NCBI RefSeq assembly: GCF_040869045.1
Contig: NW_027136913.1
Coordinates: 496,001 to 560,000, forward strand
Direction of reading: 5' to 3'
DNA from: Eurosta solidaginis
Taxonomy: Eukaryota > Arthropoda > Insecta > Diptera > Tephritidae
DNA: 64,000 nucleotides
The notes beneath the pieces are model-generated. The model worked only from the letters and a program-made list of their open reading frames with translations. It was not told where the DNA came from and ran no database searches. The position numbers and the translations under genes were made by a program. Below, piece by piece: positions 1-12,154 of the stretch (its first letter is position 1; every line of letters begins with the position of its first letter).

Positions 1-1739
1 AGCTTGTGAATGAACATAACGCCAAGTAATACTCTACGATTCTCTAGAGATGGAAAATTAATTAGAAGAAGTCTATTCCTGTATGGTGGAAGATGAGTAT
101 TTGATTCCCAGTTGAGACCTCGTAATGCAAAAATTAAAAACCGTATCTGGACCGACTCAATCCGATCAACATGGATTTGATAGATCGGAGACCAGAAACA
201 TGAACAGTACTCGAGAATAGGACGTACCAGCGAGGTATAAAGGATCTTTGTGAAATAAGGGTCATCAAACTCTTTAGCCCAACGTTTGATAAAACCTAAT
301 ACACCAGTTGCTTTGTTTATAGCGGTTGAAATATGTGTGGTAAAACTTAATTTCGGATCAAAAATAACTCCTAGATCAGTTACAATAGATATCCGCTCCA
401 AGGGGTCGCCGTTAAGTGTATAAGATGATAGGACCGGCTTCACACGGTGAAAAGTCATTTGCTTACATTTAGAGTAATTCAAAAAAAGTAAATTTGCAGT
501 ACACCACCTTTGAAATGAGTCAAGATCGGCCTGAAGCTGATTAAAACAGAACAAGTTCGAAGGCAGATATGTGTAACAAAGTTTTACATCATCTGCATAC
601 ATAAAAACTCTAGAATGTAATATAACCTTTGGTAAGTCGTTAATGAACAGGTTAAAGAGTAATGGACCCAAATGGCTACCCTGGGGCACGCCAGAAGTTA
701 CATCAAACGACTTTGAAAGATTGTTGTTAAAGAAGACTCGCTGAGTCCTATTTTCAAGATAACTTGGAATCCAACTTAATAAAGGCGCTGGAAAACCCAG
801 AAGATCAAGTTTGGTAACTAAGAGCTCGTGATTAACAGAGTCAAATGCTTTACTAAAGTCGGTGTAAATTACATCTGTTTGTTTGCAAACTAAAAAACCA
901 TTAATAACAAAAGACGTAAGTTCAAGCAAGTTGGTAGTAGTTGATCTCCGATGAACAAAACCATGTTGGCAAGGCGATATTAAAGAGCTACACAAGTATT
1001 GAAGCTGATATGTAATTACCTGCTCAAAAGTTTTAGGGATAGCTGAGAGCTTAGCTATGCCTCTGTAGTTCTCAATATTAGACCTACTACCTTTTTTATG
1101 CAAAGGTATAATAAACGATTGTTTCCAAATAGATGGGAATGATGCGGATTCCAGAGACAGTTTAAATAATTTAAAGATAGGCTCTGATAAGCTGACAGCA
1201 CAGTACTTAAGTACACAACTAGGAACACCATCTGGACCCGGTGAAGATATCGGCTTCAATGCAAGAAGTTTATTAAGAACAGTATCTTTATCAATAAATG
1301 GGTTTAAAATATTATTAGAACTTTCCAAGCAATACGGATAAAGATTAGACTGGACACATTGGGATGAATAGGTTGATTTAAAGAAATCAGCAAATAAATC
1401 TGCGATTTCATGATCAGAATTTGCGTTTTTGCACCCATAAATAAAAGTAGATGGGAAACCAGAAGTTTTCTTTTTGGAATTAACAAATCTGTAGAAACGT
1501 TTCGGATTATTAGTAAATTGGAACTTGCAACATGATAAGTAACCTTTATAACACTGCTGGTTAAGACGATGAACATTGGAGCGCGCCATTAAATATTCAG
1601 ATAAATCAATAGCTTTACCAGATCTTTTGAAACGCTTATAGAGTCTAGATTTAATATTATCAAGTCTTAATAGTTGCTTTGAGAACCAAGGTGGTTTATC
1701 CGTGGTGGTACTGGAATTCAGTCCAAATATCAAAATTTG
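1..1739 (-). CDS. Non-LTR retrotransposon reverse transcriptase, partial, open off the left edge
   Basis: This is the reverse transcriptase part of a non-LTR retrotransposon ORF2, which copies its own RNA at a nicked target. I translated the minus strand from about 1,739 to position 1 and found no stop, so roughly 579 codons are open and the frame continues beyond the window. Readable motifs in order are a PPWF linker typical of the region between endonuclease and RT, SSPGPDGVPS, an IENYRGIA block, the catalytic TDFSKAFDSVNH, GVPQGSHLGPLLFNLFINDLP, the catalytic FMYADD (near 590-605), and then thumb sequence including SLVRPILEYCS. The endonuclease domain is missing: a stop and unrelated sequence appear just above 1,740, so the copy is probably 5'-truncated. 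The family looks like the Jockey/CR1/I group; I cannot place it more finely. The unbroken frame suggests a fairly young copy. Confidence 0.9.
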
Positions 1740-3485
1740 TTATACGTGGCGTGTCCCGTTATCAACATGAGTATCTCGGTACATATGTATGTATGTATAT
1801 TGAGGAGTACGCAAGGATAGTGACGCGTAACTCTGTGACCAACGCAAAAATATGTGTACTACCTACTCACTATAGCTTTCAATCTATATAGCTATACCAA
1901 GGGAAATTAATAATTTTCATTAAGCTCGGTTGGAAGCAACTTAATGTGCCCTTTTTGGCCTTGGTATTTAAGTTCCTATCGTGAACTGGAAAGGATTGGT
2001 GCTGCCGTCCAGAATAAAGTGGACGGGGTGCAATTCAATGAGTCATGTGTAAGAGTGTTAAGCATATATTCGGTGTCAGGTCAAAGCGCGCGGATCTCTT
2101 AGCCTGAACTGGCCACTGAGATATTACTGCATCTTTCCAGGTGTAAAGATCTTTGTGGTTATGGTATACACCAAGTGATAGGCTGAACTACTAGGCCTCA
2201 CAAATACCCTTTTCTCAATTGTGGTTGAGTGTTGTCGAGAAACTGCTCGTAATAGCGTTTAGCCAACGCACGGTGGGGTATTTGATCAATCTAGCTGGCA
2301 AAAACTAAAACAACTGTTATTTCTGTTAAAAAAGTAGTTTGTCTCACTTCATTGTTATGTAAGGAAATATTTGACAGTAAATTCACGGTGTTCCGCGCAG
2401 AATTACTATGGATCTAGCCCCCGGTATCGGAGGGACCCGGGGTAATTTTTTGGCATTACATGAGATATGTATGTCAATATGGGATTCCAACGAAAGGTAT
2501 TTTACTCCGCATTTCTATTGATACTTTTAAATAGGGTGCCCACTTAGGGTTGCCACCTCACCTTCTTTTTTTTATTTTTTTGTATATCCACTACCATCTC
2601 CGAAACGGCTTAACCGATTTGAGTCAAATTTGGTACATCGATGTAGTATAACATTTTAAGACTCTTCACCTAGGTGTTGCCACTGAGGATTTTTTCACAA
2701 GGGTGCCACCTTTTCTCTTACAAAATTTATCACCACTCAAAAAATCGCGGACATGCGCAGCCGTTTTTGTTATTAAACTTTGAAACAAACACGAGCTTAT
2801 GTATTGCCAAAAAATTGCTGACATGATATGCCATGAAAAAAATATATCTCTTTTTGTTTGCGAGGTTTTTAAAAAATTCAGTATTGAAAAGTAGTAGCAT
2901 TACAAGTAGAATAAATCAGTTAAGACATGCGGTATAAAAAATCTAACATATGAATTACGGCGACACGTGCCCCCTCTCAAACTGTACTTTTAGTGTTGTT
3001 GAGATTTCATTAGAATACAGATTTCCCGTATATGCTACGACGACACGTGCCCCCCTCGTTGGCTGGGAAAATATTTCCCGTTCGTGTTTACCAAGATCAG
3101 TCTCAAAATTTAATTTTTTTAAGCATTTGGTATAGGACCTAAATAATTGATTAAATTGCAAACATTTTTCACAATACCTATTGCTAAAATTTAAAATCAA
3201 ACTCCACACTATTGGAAATTTTGTTGTGAAATAACGTTTTGAGTCGCCTAATTTTGCGGTTTTTACCCGTTTTTTTTTTAATTGTAAACAATAACTCAAA
3301 TAAATCAAAATCATAATTCTTATAGATTTTGAAATTCTACAGAAATATCTATGTCCAATGAAAATTTCTCTTGTGAACTGTATATTTATATACATATGTA
3401 CATAATATTCGAATTTAATTTCAAGGAAATGTACTTTTTAAATTTATTTTCACACTTCTAAATAACTTTAAAAGAGAAAATTTGA
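1740..3485. other. No gene seen; AT-rich repeat-like sequence
   Basis: I see no coding region. Short phrases recur, including GGGTTGCCACC/GGTGCCACC near 2,545-2,710 and CGACACGTGCCCCC twice (2,961 and 3,040). A phrase around 2,610-2,640 (aaccgatttgagtcaaattt) resembles wording shared by the dispersed repeats in this window. The stretch is probably old transposon sequence, and part of it may be the missing 5' half of the hAT element to the right. Confidence 0.4.
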
Positions 3486-4860
3486 GTTATAAACAACACC
3501 CCGAAAATTACAAACCAAAGATATTGATATAGCTTCTGCATTTAAGCTTATTGATATGACCACATCAAGTTTACAGAGACAACGTGAAACTAGCACTGAC
3601 TCTTTTAAAACATTTTTCAACCAGGCTAAGGCCATCGCGAATGAGATTGGTGCAGAAATCACGGTCCCCAGAATCACCGGGCGTCAAAATAATCGACCAA
3701 ACATTCAGACTCAGTCAGTTGAGGATTGTTACCGAGTTGCAGTTTATATTCCTTTTCTAGAGGGAGCATGTCATTATTCTGTATTACAAAATTCTGGGTG
3801 ACAAAATTCTGTAAATTGCAAAAAAATTCTGCTTGAACAAAATTCTGCTTTTTTAAAATTCTGCTTTTTTAGAATTCTGCTTTTTAAAATTCTGCTTTTT
3901 CAAAATTCTGCATGTTTAATTCTGGAAGTCGAAATTCCGGAATCATGGCATGGCGTGGCCGGTGTTGGATCGGCTAAGGGTTATTTTTTTAAAGTGCGGC
4001 CGAAGGCCGCCTACACAGAAGGGTATACTATGCAGAAGGCCATCACCGTGGCGGTAGCCACGGTTACACCACACACCCGGACTTGGCATGGCGTAGCCCA
4101 GGGTTCTTTTTTATAAGCGCGGCCGAAGGCCGCCTATGCAGGAAGGTGTTCTACGCAGAATTACTGTGCATGGCGCACTTTTTCAAAATAATTACATGAA
4201 CTATTTAACATTGTTAACATTATATTTTAATACAGAATTTTGTAATACAGAATCTAGTAATACAGAATTTTGAAAGCAGAATTTTAGAAAGCAGAATTTT
4301 GAAAAAGCAGAATTTTAAAAAGCAGAATTTTGTACATACAGAATTTCGACACCAAACCTTTTCTAGACTATATTATAAACGAAATGTCATCCAGATTTCC
4401 TAAAGCCTCCATGCAAAGAATTGGGCCATTGCAAAAGTTGCTGTCCCAAAACTTCAGCGATGAAGATTTGGAGAATGATTTACAAGGCGCAGAAGTATAT
4501 AAAGAAGACCTTCCTTGTTTTGAAGCTTTGAAGGGTGAAATAAAAATTTGGAAAGATATGACAGAAAATATCCCAGATTCTGCAGCAGATGCCTACAAAT
4601 GAGCAACGGCGTTGCCAAATATTAGAACTCTTTGTCAATTAATGTACACGTTTTCAGTGACTACCAGCACTGCCGAGCGATCTCTCTCCACCTTACGCCG
4701 ATTAAATTCGTATTTTGGCAACAGGATGACAGGAGAGCGTTTGAATGGATTGGCTTTAATGAATATCAATGAAGATATTGCGGAAAAAATGGACCCTAAT
4801 GAAGTGCTGGACATTTTCAGCAGGAAATATAAAAGAAAAATGTCTTTACTGTACACATAA
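3486..4860 (+). pseudogene. hAT-family transposase fragment, 5'-truncated and interrupted
   Basis: This is the C-terminal half of a hAT DNA transposase of the kind often annotated as zinc-finger MYM-type or THAP-associated. The left part (about 3,490-3,761) reads as the helical insertion region with LQTKDIDIASAFKLI and VYIPFLE. The right part (4,357-4,860) resumes at PFLDYIINEMSSRF and ends in the hAT dimerisation domain, with SVTTSTAERSLSTLRRLNSY and NGLALMNIN. The two halves are split by a 595-bp insertion (3,762-4,356) with direct repeats at its ends. A TGA stop at 4,600-4,602 breaks the right part in frame. The N-terminal zinc-finger and first catalytic region are absent, so no active protein is possible. 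Family assignment is firm; sub-family is not. Confidence 0.88.
3762..4356. mobile_element. Foldback-type MITE inserted in the hAT transposase
   Basis: This is a 595-bp non-coding insertion flanked by an 11-bp direct repeat CCTTTTCTAGA (3,751-3,761 and 4,357-4,367). Its two ends are inverted relative to each other (TGTC..ATTCTGTAT.ACAAAATTCTG). Each flank carries a run of the short motif AAAATTCTGCTTTTT on the left (about 3,785-3,915) and its complement on the right (about 4,225-4,340). The middle has GGCCGAAGGCCGCCTA twice. Removing the insert and one direct repeat would put the two hAT halves in the same frame, which supports these borders. The length of the TSD would suit a Mutator-like or foldback mechanism; the class is inferred. 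Confidence 0.82.
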
Positions 4861-5040
4861 TTTTTTATTATTTTGACACTTTTATAAGCCTTCCTATATA
4901 TGTATGTATATACTTGAACCTCTATAACTAAATTTGAAGTAGGTATGCTACTTTTAAATATTTATATAAGCTCTTGTTAACTTTTATACGGGTTCGTTCT
5001 GTGTGCCCCCCCAAAAAAAAAAATCCTGGATCCGCGCCTG
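4861..5040 (+). repeat. hAT element 3' end with terminal inverted repeat
   Basis: This is the untranslated tail of the hAT copy. It ends at 5,040 in a sequence whose complement starts CAGGCGCGGATCCAGGA, the usual kind of hAT terminus (CAGnGGCGGATCC-like). A G-run and T-run next to it match hAT elements of this type. No matching left terminus was found upstream, in keeping with a 5' truncation. Confidence 0.7.
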
Positions 5041-5782
5041 GTTGCGAGTGTATGTATGTATATATATAGGTTGTGCCTGATCTATAAGGAATGTGCATAA
5101 GTACCTACTCCTACTGCCTTTGATAAATTACCTTCAATACGTCTTTTTTTTCTCCAACCTAATAGGTCCGACACATAAGCAGTTTTTCATATAGATGAGT
5201 TTAACATATGCTTATGCATTATGAGCAGATTGCACGTATTTTTATGGAGAACGGTAGAAAGAGCGACACTGGCGCCATCTGACATTGAAAAGTAGCCAAC
5301 TCCACAATTTTGTTCCAAGCAAATCAAGAAGAAGAATTTGACATTTGCTTTGGCTAAAGGTGTTGGCACACTTTGCAAGTGAAATTATTTTTCCCACTGG
5401 TTGGTAAATTTTCTAACAAATTTCACAATTAAAAACTGCAATATAACAATCGAATACGACACAAAATATGTTAGCAAGTATTTTTGTTGTATAGGGAGAA
5501 TGTTTACAACAGTGCTTCACGAAATTTTGTATGTGAATGGGCAAGGCATAATAAACTTCAATTGCCAAGTCTGAAGTTCCTTCATATATACAAACGCAAC
5601 ATCTTGGTTGATTGTGGCGATGTTATTAGAATGCATAACCTTGTGTTAAACGCATCTGTATGAAAATGTCATTGTGTCACCGCCTTAAACTTACTTCTTA
5701 ATTCATGTGAGAAGCATTTCGCAGCCGCATTTTGTCTCTTTTGTTGCACATTGGCTTAATGTATGGGAAACCTTTTATATGC
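5041..5782. other. No gene seen
   Basis: AT-rich sequence with a short (TATG)n-like tract near 5,049-5,066. I see no coding signal, no RNA gene and no clear repeat structure. Confidence 0.5.
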
Positions 5783-6328
5783 ATTAGACTGGGTCGATTT
5801 ATTAACCTATATCGCGCCATCGATTTTTCGATAGGATTTGGGCACAGGAAAAAAAGTTCCACTACGCATACCCAAACAAATAATTTTCGAGCCTGCGAAA
5901 TTTCTTTTTTTGACTTTTTTTCGACTTTGATTTTTAAGGTTTTTCTCATGGCCTACTAAAAAAATTTTAATTTGATTGTAAAATTTTCATGTATACCCTG
6001 TCCGACCCAAAAATGTCCGCTAAAAACGTTGGCGATAACAGTTTTTTGAAAAAAAAAAAAAAAAAAAAAAATATTTTTTATCGACAACCATTTTAGCGGA
6101 CATTTTTCAATCGGACAGGGTATACATATCAATATTTTTTTAGTACGTCATGGAAAAAACCTTAAACATTAAAGTCGAAAAAAAGTAAAAAAAAATAAAT
6201 TTCGAAGGCTCCAAAATTATTTTTTTGGGTATGCGTAGTGGAACTTTTTTCCTTAGCCCAAATCCTATCAAAAAATCGATGGCGCGATATCTGTTAACTT
6301 TCGTCCATACAAATCAACCCACTCTAAT
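5783..6328. mobile_element. Long-hairpin MITE (palindromic element)
   Basis: The left arm (5,783 to about 6,040) and the right arm (about 6,070 to 6,328) are inverted copies of each other for roughly 260 bp, separated by an A-rich spacer with a 20-plus A run near 6,050-6,071. Matching points include the ends (ATTAGACTGGGTCGATTT against the complement of aaatcaacccactctaat), GGCGCGATAT/ATATCGCGCC, AGTTCCACTACGCATACCC and its complement, and the inner CCCTGTCCGA/TCGGACAGGG. It has no coding capacity; the short frames inside are just the two arms read in opposite directions. It is a non-autonomous DNA element or an inverted duplication. Confidence 0.85.
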
Positions 6329-7195
6329 ATACATCATCGTTTCCAAATATTTATACACAGTCATAGCTGAGTGTAGAATTTGCTAAGCTAAAGCCAACCA
6401 ACTACCTGTTGGTGTGTTCAAAGTACATTCTTCATTGCATGCAAATTACGGTAATATTTTTTCAACATCGCAAAATGCCAGTGAACCTTAAATTTTATTG
6501 AAGTACATATTCGTATGCATATACATAAGCACATTTGTGTGTATGTGTGTATGTACAGTTGTAGACTTCTGCTGCAATGCAGTAAAATAGTTTGTAAAAT
6601 TCTAAAATTTTGAGGTGGATAAACGAAAAGAAAATGTGGGAAATTTCTTATTGCAACAGTTGGTTTGCATGTTAGTATGCAATAATGTATGTATGTATGT
6701 ATGTATGTATGTATGTTTAAGTGAATGCCTGTGCGGATGTGTAAATATGCTATCATTTAGTAATTTGTGTAAAATGGCAATTGATTACATCCGATTGTAG
6801 ACATTTTGTGAAGTTGAGTAAAGAAAGATAACGCCAATTGATTGATTGTTACCACAAATTATTTAGAAATCATATGCATAAGTAATTTTTTTATACATAC
6901 ATACACATGTACATATATTTAAGATGGATGTAATGAAAATAATTTAGGAAAATATAAGACATTGGTTTTTTGATATAAAGTTTGGAAAGAGACTAAATAT
7001 TAAGGGGTTATAGAAGAGACTTTAACTAGGACTTGCAGAGCTCCGAAAATATAAGAGTCTGGGGAGCGCATGGAGAGGGAAGAGAGAGAGTAGTATAAAG
7101 GATATTGTAAAAGAGAAAAAAAGGAGTTGAGATGAATCAAAATGGAAGAGAGGGAAAACCTGGCGTCGAGTGGAATAAAAGGAACAGACGGAGAG
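6329..7195. other. No gene seen; contains a (ATGT)n microsatellite
   Basis: AT-rich non-coding sequence. A (ATGT)n microsatellite of about eight units lies at 6,684-6,717. The short frames here are made by simple repeats and carry no recognisable domain. Confidence 0.5.
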
Positions 7196-8520
7196 GATAA
7201 AGAGTTCAGCAAAATCGAAAGCTTTTGATACGGTCAACCATGGCACGTTAAGGCAAGACTTGGAAGGGTCTACCCTTCCCCCAAGTCTTAAAAGGTGGAC
7301 TCCAAATTATCTGGGTAGTCGACGGCATCGCTGCAATTTAGAAACGCAACATCAAAACCAAGAAGAATTAAATAAGGGGTGCCACAGGGTGGTGTCCTAT
7401 CCCCACTTTTGTTTAACGTCTACATATCAAATCTACCTTCGCCAGCAGAAGGAGTTTTTCACCTCGCGGAACCTGACATTATCACCGACTAAATCATCGG
7501 CGACCTTATTTACGACACGGACGTACCAAATGTCGACCATTTTGAATATCCACGTCAATGGCACTATGCCACCGACTGTCTTACACCCCAAAATCTTGGA
7601 TGTGACGTTTGATCAGGATCTAAATTTTGGTGAGCATGCAGCCGCTATTGTACCGAAAATCCAGAGCCGTAATAAAATCCTAAAATCTCTTGCTGGTAGT
7701 ACTTGGGCAAAAGATAAAGAAACGCTCATTACTATTTACAAGGCAATTGGCCAGCCGATTGCATGCTAGGCGTCCCCGATATGGTCGCCAAGCCTTAAGA
7801 CTACTCACTGGAAGAAGCTGCAGGCCTGCCAAAGTACTTACCTCAAAACGGCCACGGGTTGTCTCCTTATGTCCCCAGAACACCATCTACACAATGAGGC
7901 GAGAATACTCCCCATTAGGGCCATTAAGGAGAGAAATGAAATGCTAACCAAACAGTTCCTGTTGAATACCCAGAAACCTAGGCATGGCAACAGACATCTG
8001 ATTGATGATCCACCACCGCTCAGGGGCTTAAGGGATCATTTCCGTAAGCATTATGAGGAAATACGGCACCTGAGAACACAGCCTTATGAAGCCGAAAAAC
8101 ACAAGCAGGTCCTCATTGAACTCCGCAAATAGGCGTCAGACCTCTATGCGAGGAATTGCCCGGTGAATCTTGTACTCAAAGAACAATAGCCAAAACTTGC
8201 AGAAAAGGAACGCACACTCCCTAGGGAAACGCGAGTCACTCTAGCTCAACTTCGATCTGGATACTGTAACAGGTTAAACTCTTACCTATCCAGAATCAAC
8301 CCCGACATACAAAGCATATGTCCTGCTTCTAACTTGTTCCCTCATGACACCAATCATGTCTTCAACTGTATTGTGGAACAAACGCCTCTAACACCCCTCT
8401 CATAATGGTCCACCCCTGTTGAAACAGCAAGTTTCCTTGGGTCCCGTTAGAGGATATTGATGAAAATTTGTGATCGGTGGCGCCTTTGGATGGGTGAAGC
8501 CCTGCTACAACAACAATAAG
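7196..8520 (+). pseudogene. Jockey-type non-LTR retrotransposon, decayed RT and 3' end
   Basis: This is a decayed reverse transcriptase with several frame changes. Readable pieces are KAFDTVNHGTLRQDLEG (7,213 on), GVPQGGVLSPLLFN (about 7,377-7,420), and LTLSPTKSSATLFTT joined to a thumb region with FDQDLNFGEHAAAIVPKIQS and TLITIYKAIGQ. Beyond a frameshift comes a C-terminal part (about 7,860-8,420) with RLNSYLSRINPDI and a Cys/His region near FPHDTNHVFNC. The segment that should carry YADD is deleted near 7,445-7,465, so the enzyme is dead. The copy ends in CAACAACAATAA at about 8,510, like a short non-LTR tail. Assignment to Jockey-type elements rests on the motif wording. Confidence 0.85.
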
Positions 8521-9236
8521 TCAGAAATTGGTACATTTGTTACAAGGACGGAAGAATGGATACTGTAAGAGTTTGTCTCGGTCTTGAAACCTCCGTGGGT
8601 TTTGCCGTCGGCTGGGGTAGCACTCTGCCAATCCAGAGTCTAGCACTTATCGATATGTGACTTGTTCAATGTTATTGGTTCACATACATGCCGCAAGGGA
8701 GAGTTGGATTTGTGGGAATATGAACGGTAAATGACTAAGTGCCAGATTAAAGATAAGAGTAGAAACTGGTGGGTAACCGTGATGTCGGCGAACGGCGCAC
8801 AGGTTTTCAGAAGCGGCAAAACGTGTATGAAGATATAAGAATTGTAAAACTTTTTTTTTTTTCATAATTTCCATTCTTTTATTAGCTAATTGAATAGGCG
8901 ATTGAGACGGTTTTTTGATATGCAGACTAATAGTTTGCAGATTAATAATTCTGATATAGCAAAGTGTGAGTTGTATTTTTCTAAATATAAAGGTTAATTT
9001 AAAAAATTTTAATGCCTATTTCAAATATATCCACACAAATTTCATCCCCTAGCTCAACTTTTTATAAACCGCTAATTTGAATCCGCCATATTGATTTTTT
9101 CTTTTAATTTCGAGTTTCTAATCTATGACTTCTAAAACCTTTTTGTTTTAGTTTGTACAAATATATTAAAGTTTGCTTAAAATATTGAGTATTTCCGGTT
9201 GCCAGTACAACCCTAAACGCTGTGCGACAGTTGTTT
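8521..9236. other. No gene seen
   Basis: AT-rich sequence without readable coding, RNA-gene or repeat structure beyond short homopolymers. Confidence 0.45.
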
Positions 9237-9424
9237 CAATTAAACAATAAAAATAAAAAATCATAAACGCGAGCTACCTCCGAGGAGAATTATGCCGAGC
9301 TTCTCTTCCGGTTTATAGGAAAAACACGTTTTTTTATATTTTTGATGTAGCCTTTGCTGGGGCAAACCTCGAATCGTGACCTTCAGTATGGTAGGTGAAG
9401 CACGCTAGCATCATACCACGGCGG
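9237..9424 (-). repeat. tRNA-derived SINE, shortened copy
   Basis: On the minus strand this begins GCCGCCGTGGTATGATGCTA and continues into a pol III box B-like stretch and a body with an interior deletion. It ends near 9,240 in an A/T tail after the stretch related to CTTCGGAGGTTATCGCGCC of the fuller copies at 42.4, 55.2 and 61.8 kb. It is the most diverged of the copies here. Confidence 0.6.
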
Positions 9425-9572
9425 CAGCATTCGAACTTGAACATCTACGATAATCGATTTGTTGACAAACAGACTCAGCCAACATCACGCTTTGTTGATG
9501 TACAACTTTTCCCAATAGCCTCTGCTACGAAGATTAAATTTTTTATTTTTTACAGAACATACATCAACAGGA

Positions 9573-9645
9573 CGAAGCCGTGGTCGAGTCTAATTGTTAA
9601 CAGATCGATCATAATAGGAATGCGGGCTCGAATCCCACATTGAAA
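9573..9645 (+). repeat. tRNA-like sequence, possible second SINE head
   Basis: About 70 bases start near CGAAGCCGTGGTCGAGTC, which resembles a pol III A box (TGGTCGAGT). They end with GGCTCGAATCCCAC, a one-mismatch B box. The middle does not fold into a clear cloverleaf by eye, so a functional tRNA is unlikely. It could be a Ser/Leu-like tRNA relic or the head of a SINE. Confidence 0.35.
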
Positions 9646-11391
9646 AGATTTACAAGGTATTGTTGAAACTTCCGTTAGTCTGACCGTCCTCATGTCGTGC
9701 TGTTTAAATTTCTCACGACCACAGAGACTTTTAAAATGACTTTCTCACACAAATTTTCAATTATAGGATCTACATATTATATATTTCATTTTTAATAAAT
9801 AGGGAGGTCAATGTCTAGTCTTTTCAAAAGGTCCATACATATTTTAAATTTCCTCTAATTTTGACCGTAAATAAGTGCGGTTTCCTTTTCTCGAGTCATT
9901 ATCGAGAAATTAATAAAATATAAAGCATTGAACCTAATAAGCCCATAAACTCAAAAGTTTAACAAGTAAGGAAGGCTAAGTTCGGGTGTAACCGAACATT
10001 ACATACTCAGCTGAGAGCTTTGGAGACAAAATAAGTGAAAATCACCATTTAGCAAAATGAACCTAGGGTAACCCTGGAATGTGTTGGTATGACATGTGTA
10101 TCAAATGGAAGGTGTTAATGATTATTTAAAACGTAGCGGGCTTTAGTTCTATAGGTGGACGCCTTTTCGAGATATCGCAATAAGGGTGGACCAAGGTGAC
10201 CTAGAACATCTTCTGTCGGGTACCGCTAATTTATTTATATATCGTATACGACGAACAGTATTCCTGCCAAGATTTCAAGGGCTTTTGATTTCGCCCTGCA
10301 GAACTTTTTCATTTTCTTCTACTTAATATGGTAGGTGTCACAACCATTTTACAAAATTTTTTTCTAAAGTTATATTTTGCGTCAATAAACCAACCCAATT
10401 ACCATGTTTCATCTCTTTTTTCATATTTGGTACAGAATTATGGAATTTTTTAATTTTTCGAAATTTTCGATATCGGAAAAGTGGGCGTGGTCATAGTCGG
10501 ATTTCGGCCATATTTTATACCAAGATAAAGTGAGTTTAGATAAGTACGTGAACTAAGTTTAGTTGAGATATATCGTTTTTATCGTGTATAAAAACTGGGC
10601 GTGGATTCAACCGATTTCGCCTATTTTCGCAGAAAGCAGTTATCGGCATAGAATCTATGTCTCTACCAAATTTCACAAGGATTTGTAAATCTTTGTTCAA
10701 CTTATGGCACTAAATGTATTCTAGACGAATTAAATGAAAAAGGGCGGAGTTACGCCCATTTTGAAATTTTCTTTTATCTCTGTGTTTTGTTGCACCATAT
10801 CATTAATGTAGTCGAATGTTGACATAATTTACTTTTATACTGTAAAGATATTAAATTTTTTGTTAAAATTTGACTTTAAAAAAATTTTTTTTTAAGTGTG
10901 GGCGTGTTCGTCATCCGATTTCGCTATTTTTTATTTAGCACACATATAGTAATAGGGGTAACGTGCACCAAATTTTATCATGATATCTTCAAAGACTGCC
11001 AAATTACAGCTTGCAAAACTTTTAAATTACCTTCTTTTAAAAGCGGGCGGTGCTACGCCCATTGTCCAAAATTTTTCTAATTTTCTATTTTCCGTCATAA
11101 TGTCAACGCACCTACCAAAGTTCATCGCTTTATCCGTCTTTGGTAATGAATTATCGCACTTTTTGTGTTTTTCGAAATTTTCGATATCGAAAAAGTGGGC
11201 GTGGTTGTAGTCCGATTTCGTTCATTTTAAATAGCGATCTGAGATGAGCGCCCAGGAACATACATACCAAATTTCATCAAGAGACCCCAAAGTTTACTCA
11301 GGTTATCGTGTTTACAGACGGACGGACGGGCATGGCTAAATGAATTTCTTTTTTCACCCAGATCATTTTGATATATAGAAGTCTATATCTA

Positions 11392-11825
11392 AGTTAATCT
11401 CTCGTGTCCTGAGAGATATAAAAAATTAAAGGTGCGGCGAACCCACTGTTCGCCGATACTGATTTAAGAGTAAAACACGAACAACTTCAATTTAAATTAA
11501 TCACAATTTATTACGTGCCACTTGCACGTCCCAAAATTAACTGAACTAAACATCCAAATTAACTTATTAGCTAACCTATTACTGCTAACTATTTATGCTG
11601 CGGTTGCAGTTCCCATATTTCGCAAGTCGAACGCTTGCGCGTGTAGACAGGAATTGCTTATATTGCATTTCCCATGATTTCAATAATTTCGATACCTGAC
11701 CTGATCGTTGGTTGCGCGTGTGCTGCGTCAGCGAAGTTAGTAAGTGGAACAATATGATCACATGCCTGGCAGCGTGAGTAAAGGGTGCGCCATTAGTTAG
11801 TATTGGGATTACAGGTGACATAACT
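11392..11825 (-). repeat. 3' LTR of the errantivirus-like element
   Basis: 434 bp. The two substitutions relative to the 5' LTR are at 11,566 and 11,772. It is flanked outside by TCTA. Confidence 0.95.
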
Positions 11826-11837
11826 CCTCCCCCTTTA
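11826..11837 (-). promoter_or_regulatory. Polypurine tract
   Basis: The minus strand reads AAAGGGGGAGG immediately before the 3' LTR. This is the expected primer for plus-strand DNA synthesis. Confidence 0.85.
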
Positions 11838-12154
11838 AAGATCTGCGTCTCGTAGATCAAAAGTTGAAAATCGTGAAGGGGTAAAATTTTGCAGTGAGTG
11901 GTATCGGCTTTCTGATGTTATCTTGGTCCTGATCGCTGTAACTGGTAGGCTTTTATCTGGTCAATATAGTTCGGGTGCGGATTTTCCTTTAGCGAATATG
12001 TTAACGCTGACGTTTCCCGTCGAATGTGTAGGAATTTGAACCGGTGGAAGATCTAGTCTTTTGGTGTAGCATCTCCATAGCACGCCTAGATACTTTACGT
12101 TCTTCATCGTGATGTCGTGAATATATTCCAAGTTTATCTTCGTGGTATGATTCT

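Noticed and set aside
3762..4356. Intron of the hAT transposase
   Set aside because: It has 11-bp direct repeats and inverted ends instead of GT...AG borders with a pyrimidine tract, so an insertion fits better.
6418..6800. Frames of 112 and 61 codons
   Set aside because: They are made by the ATGT microsatellite (His/Thr/Ile or Cys/Met/Tyr/Val runs) and have no domain.
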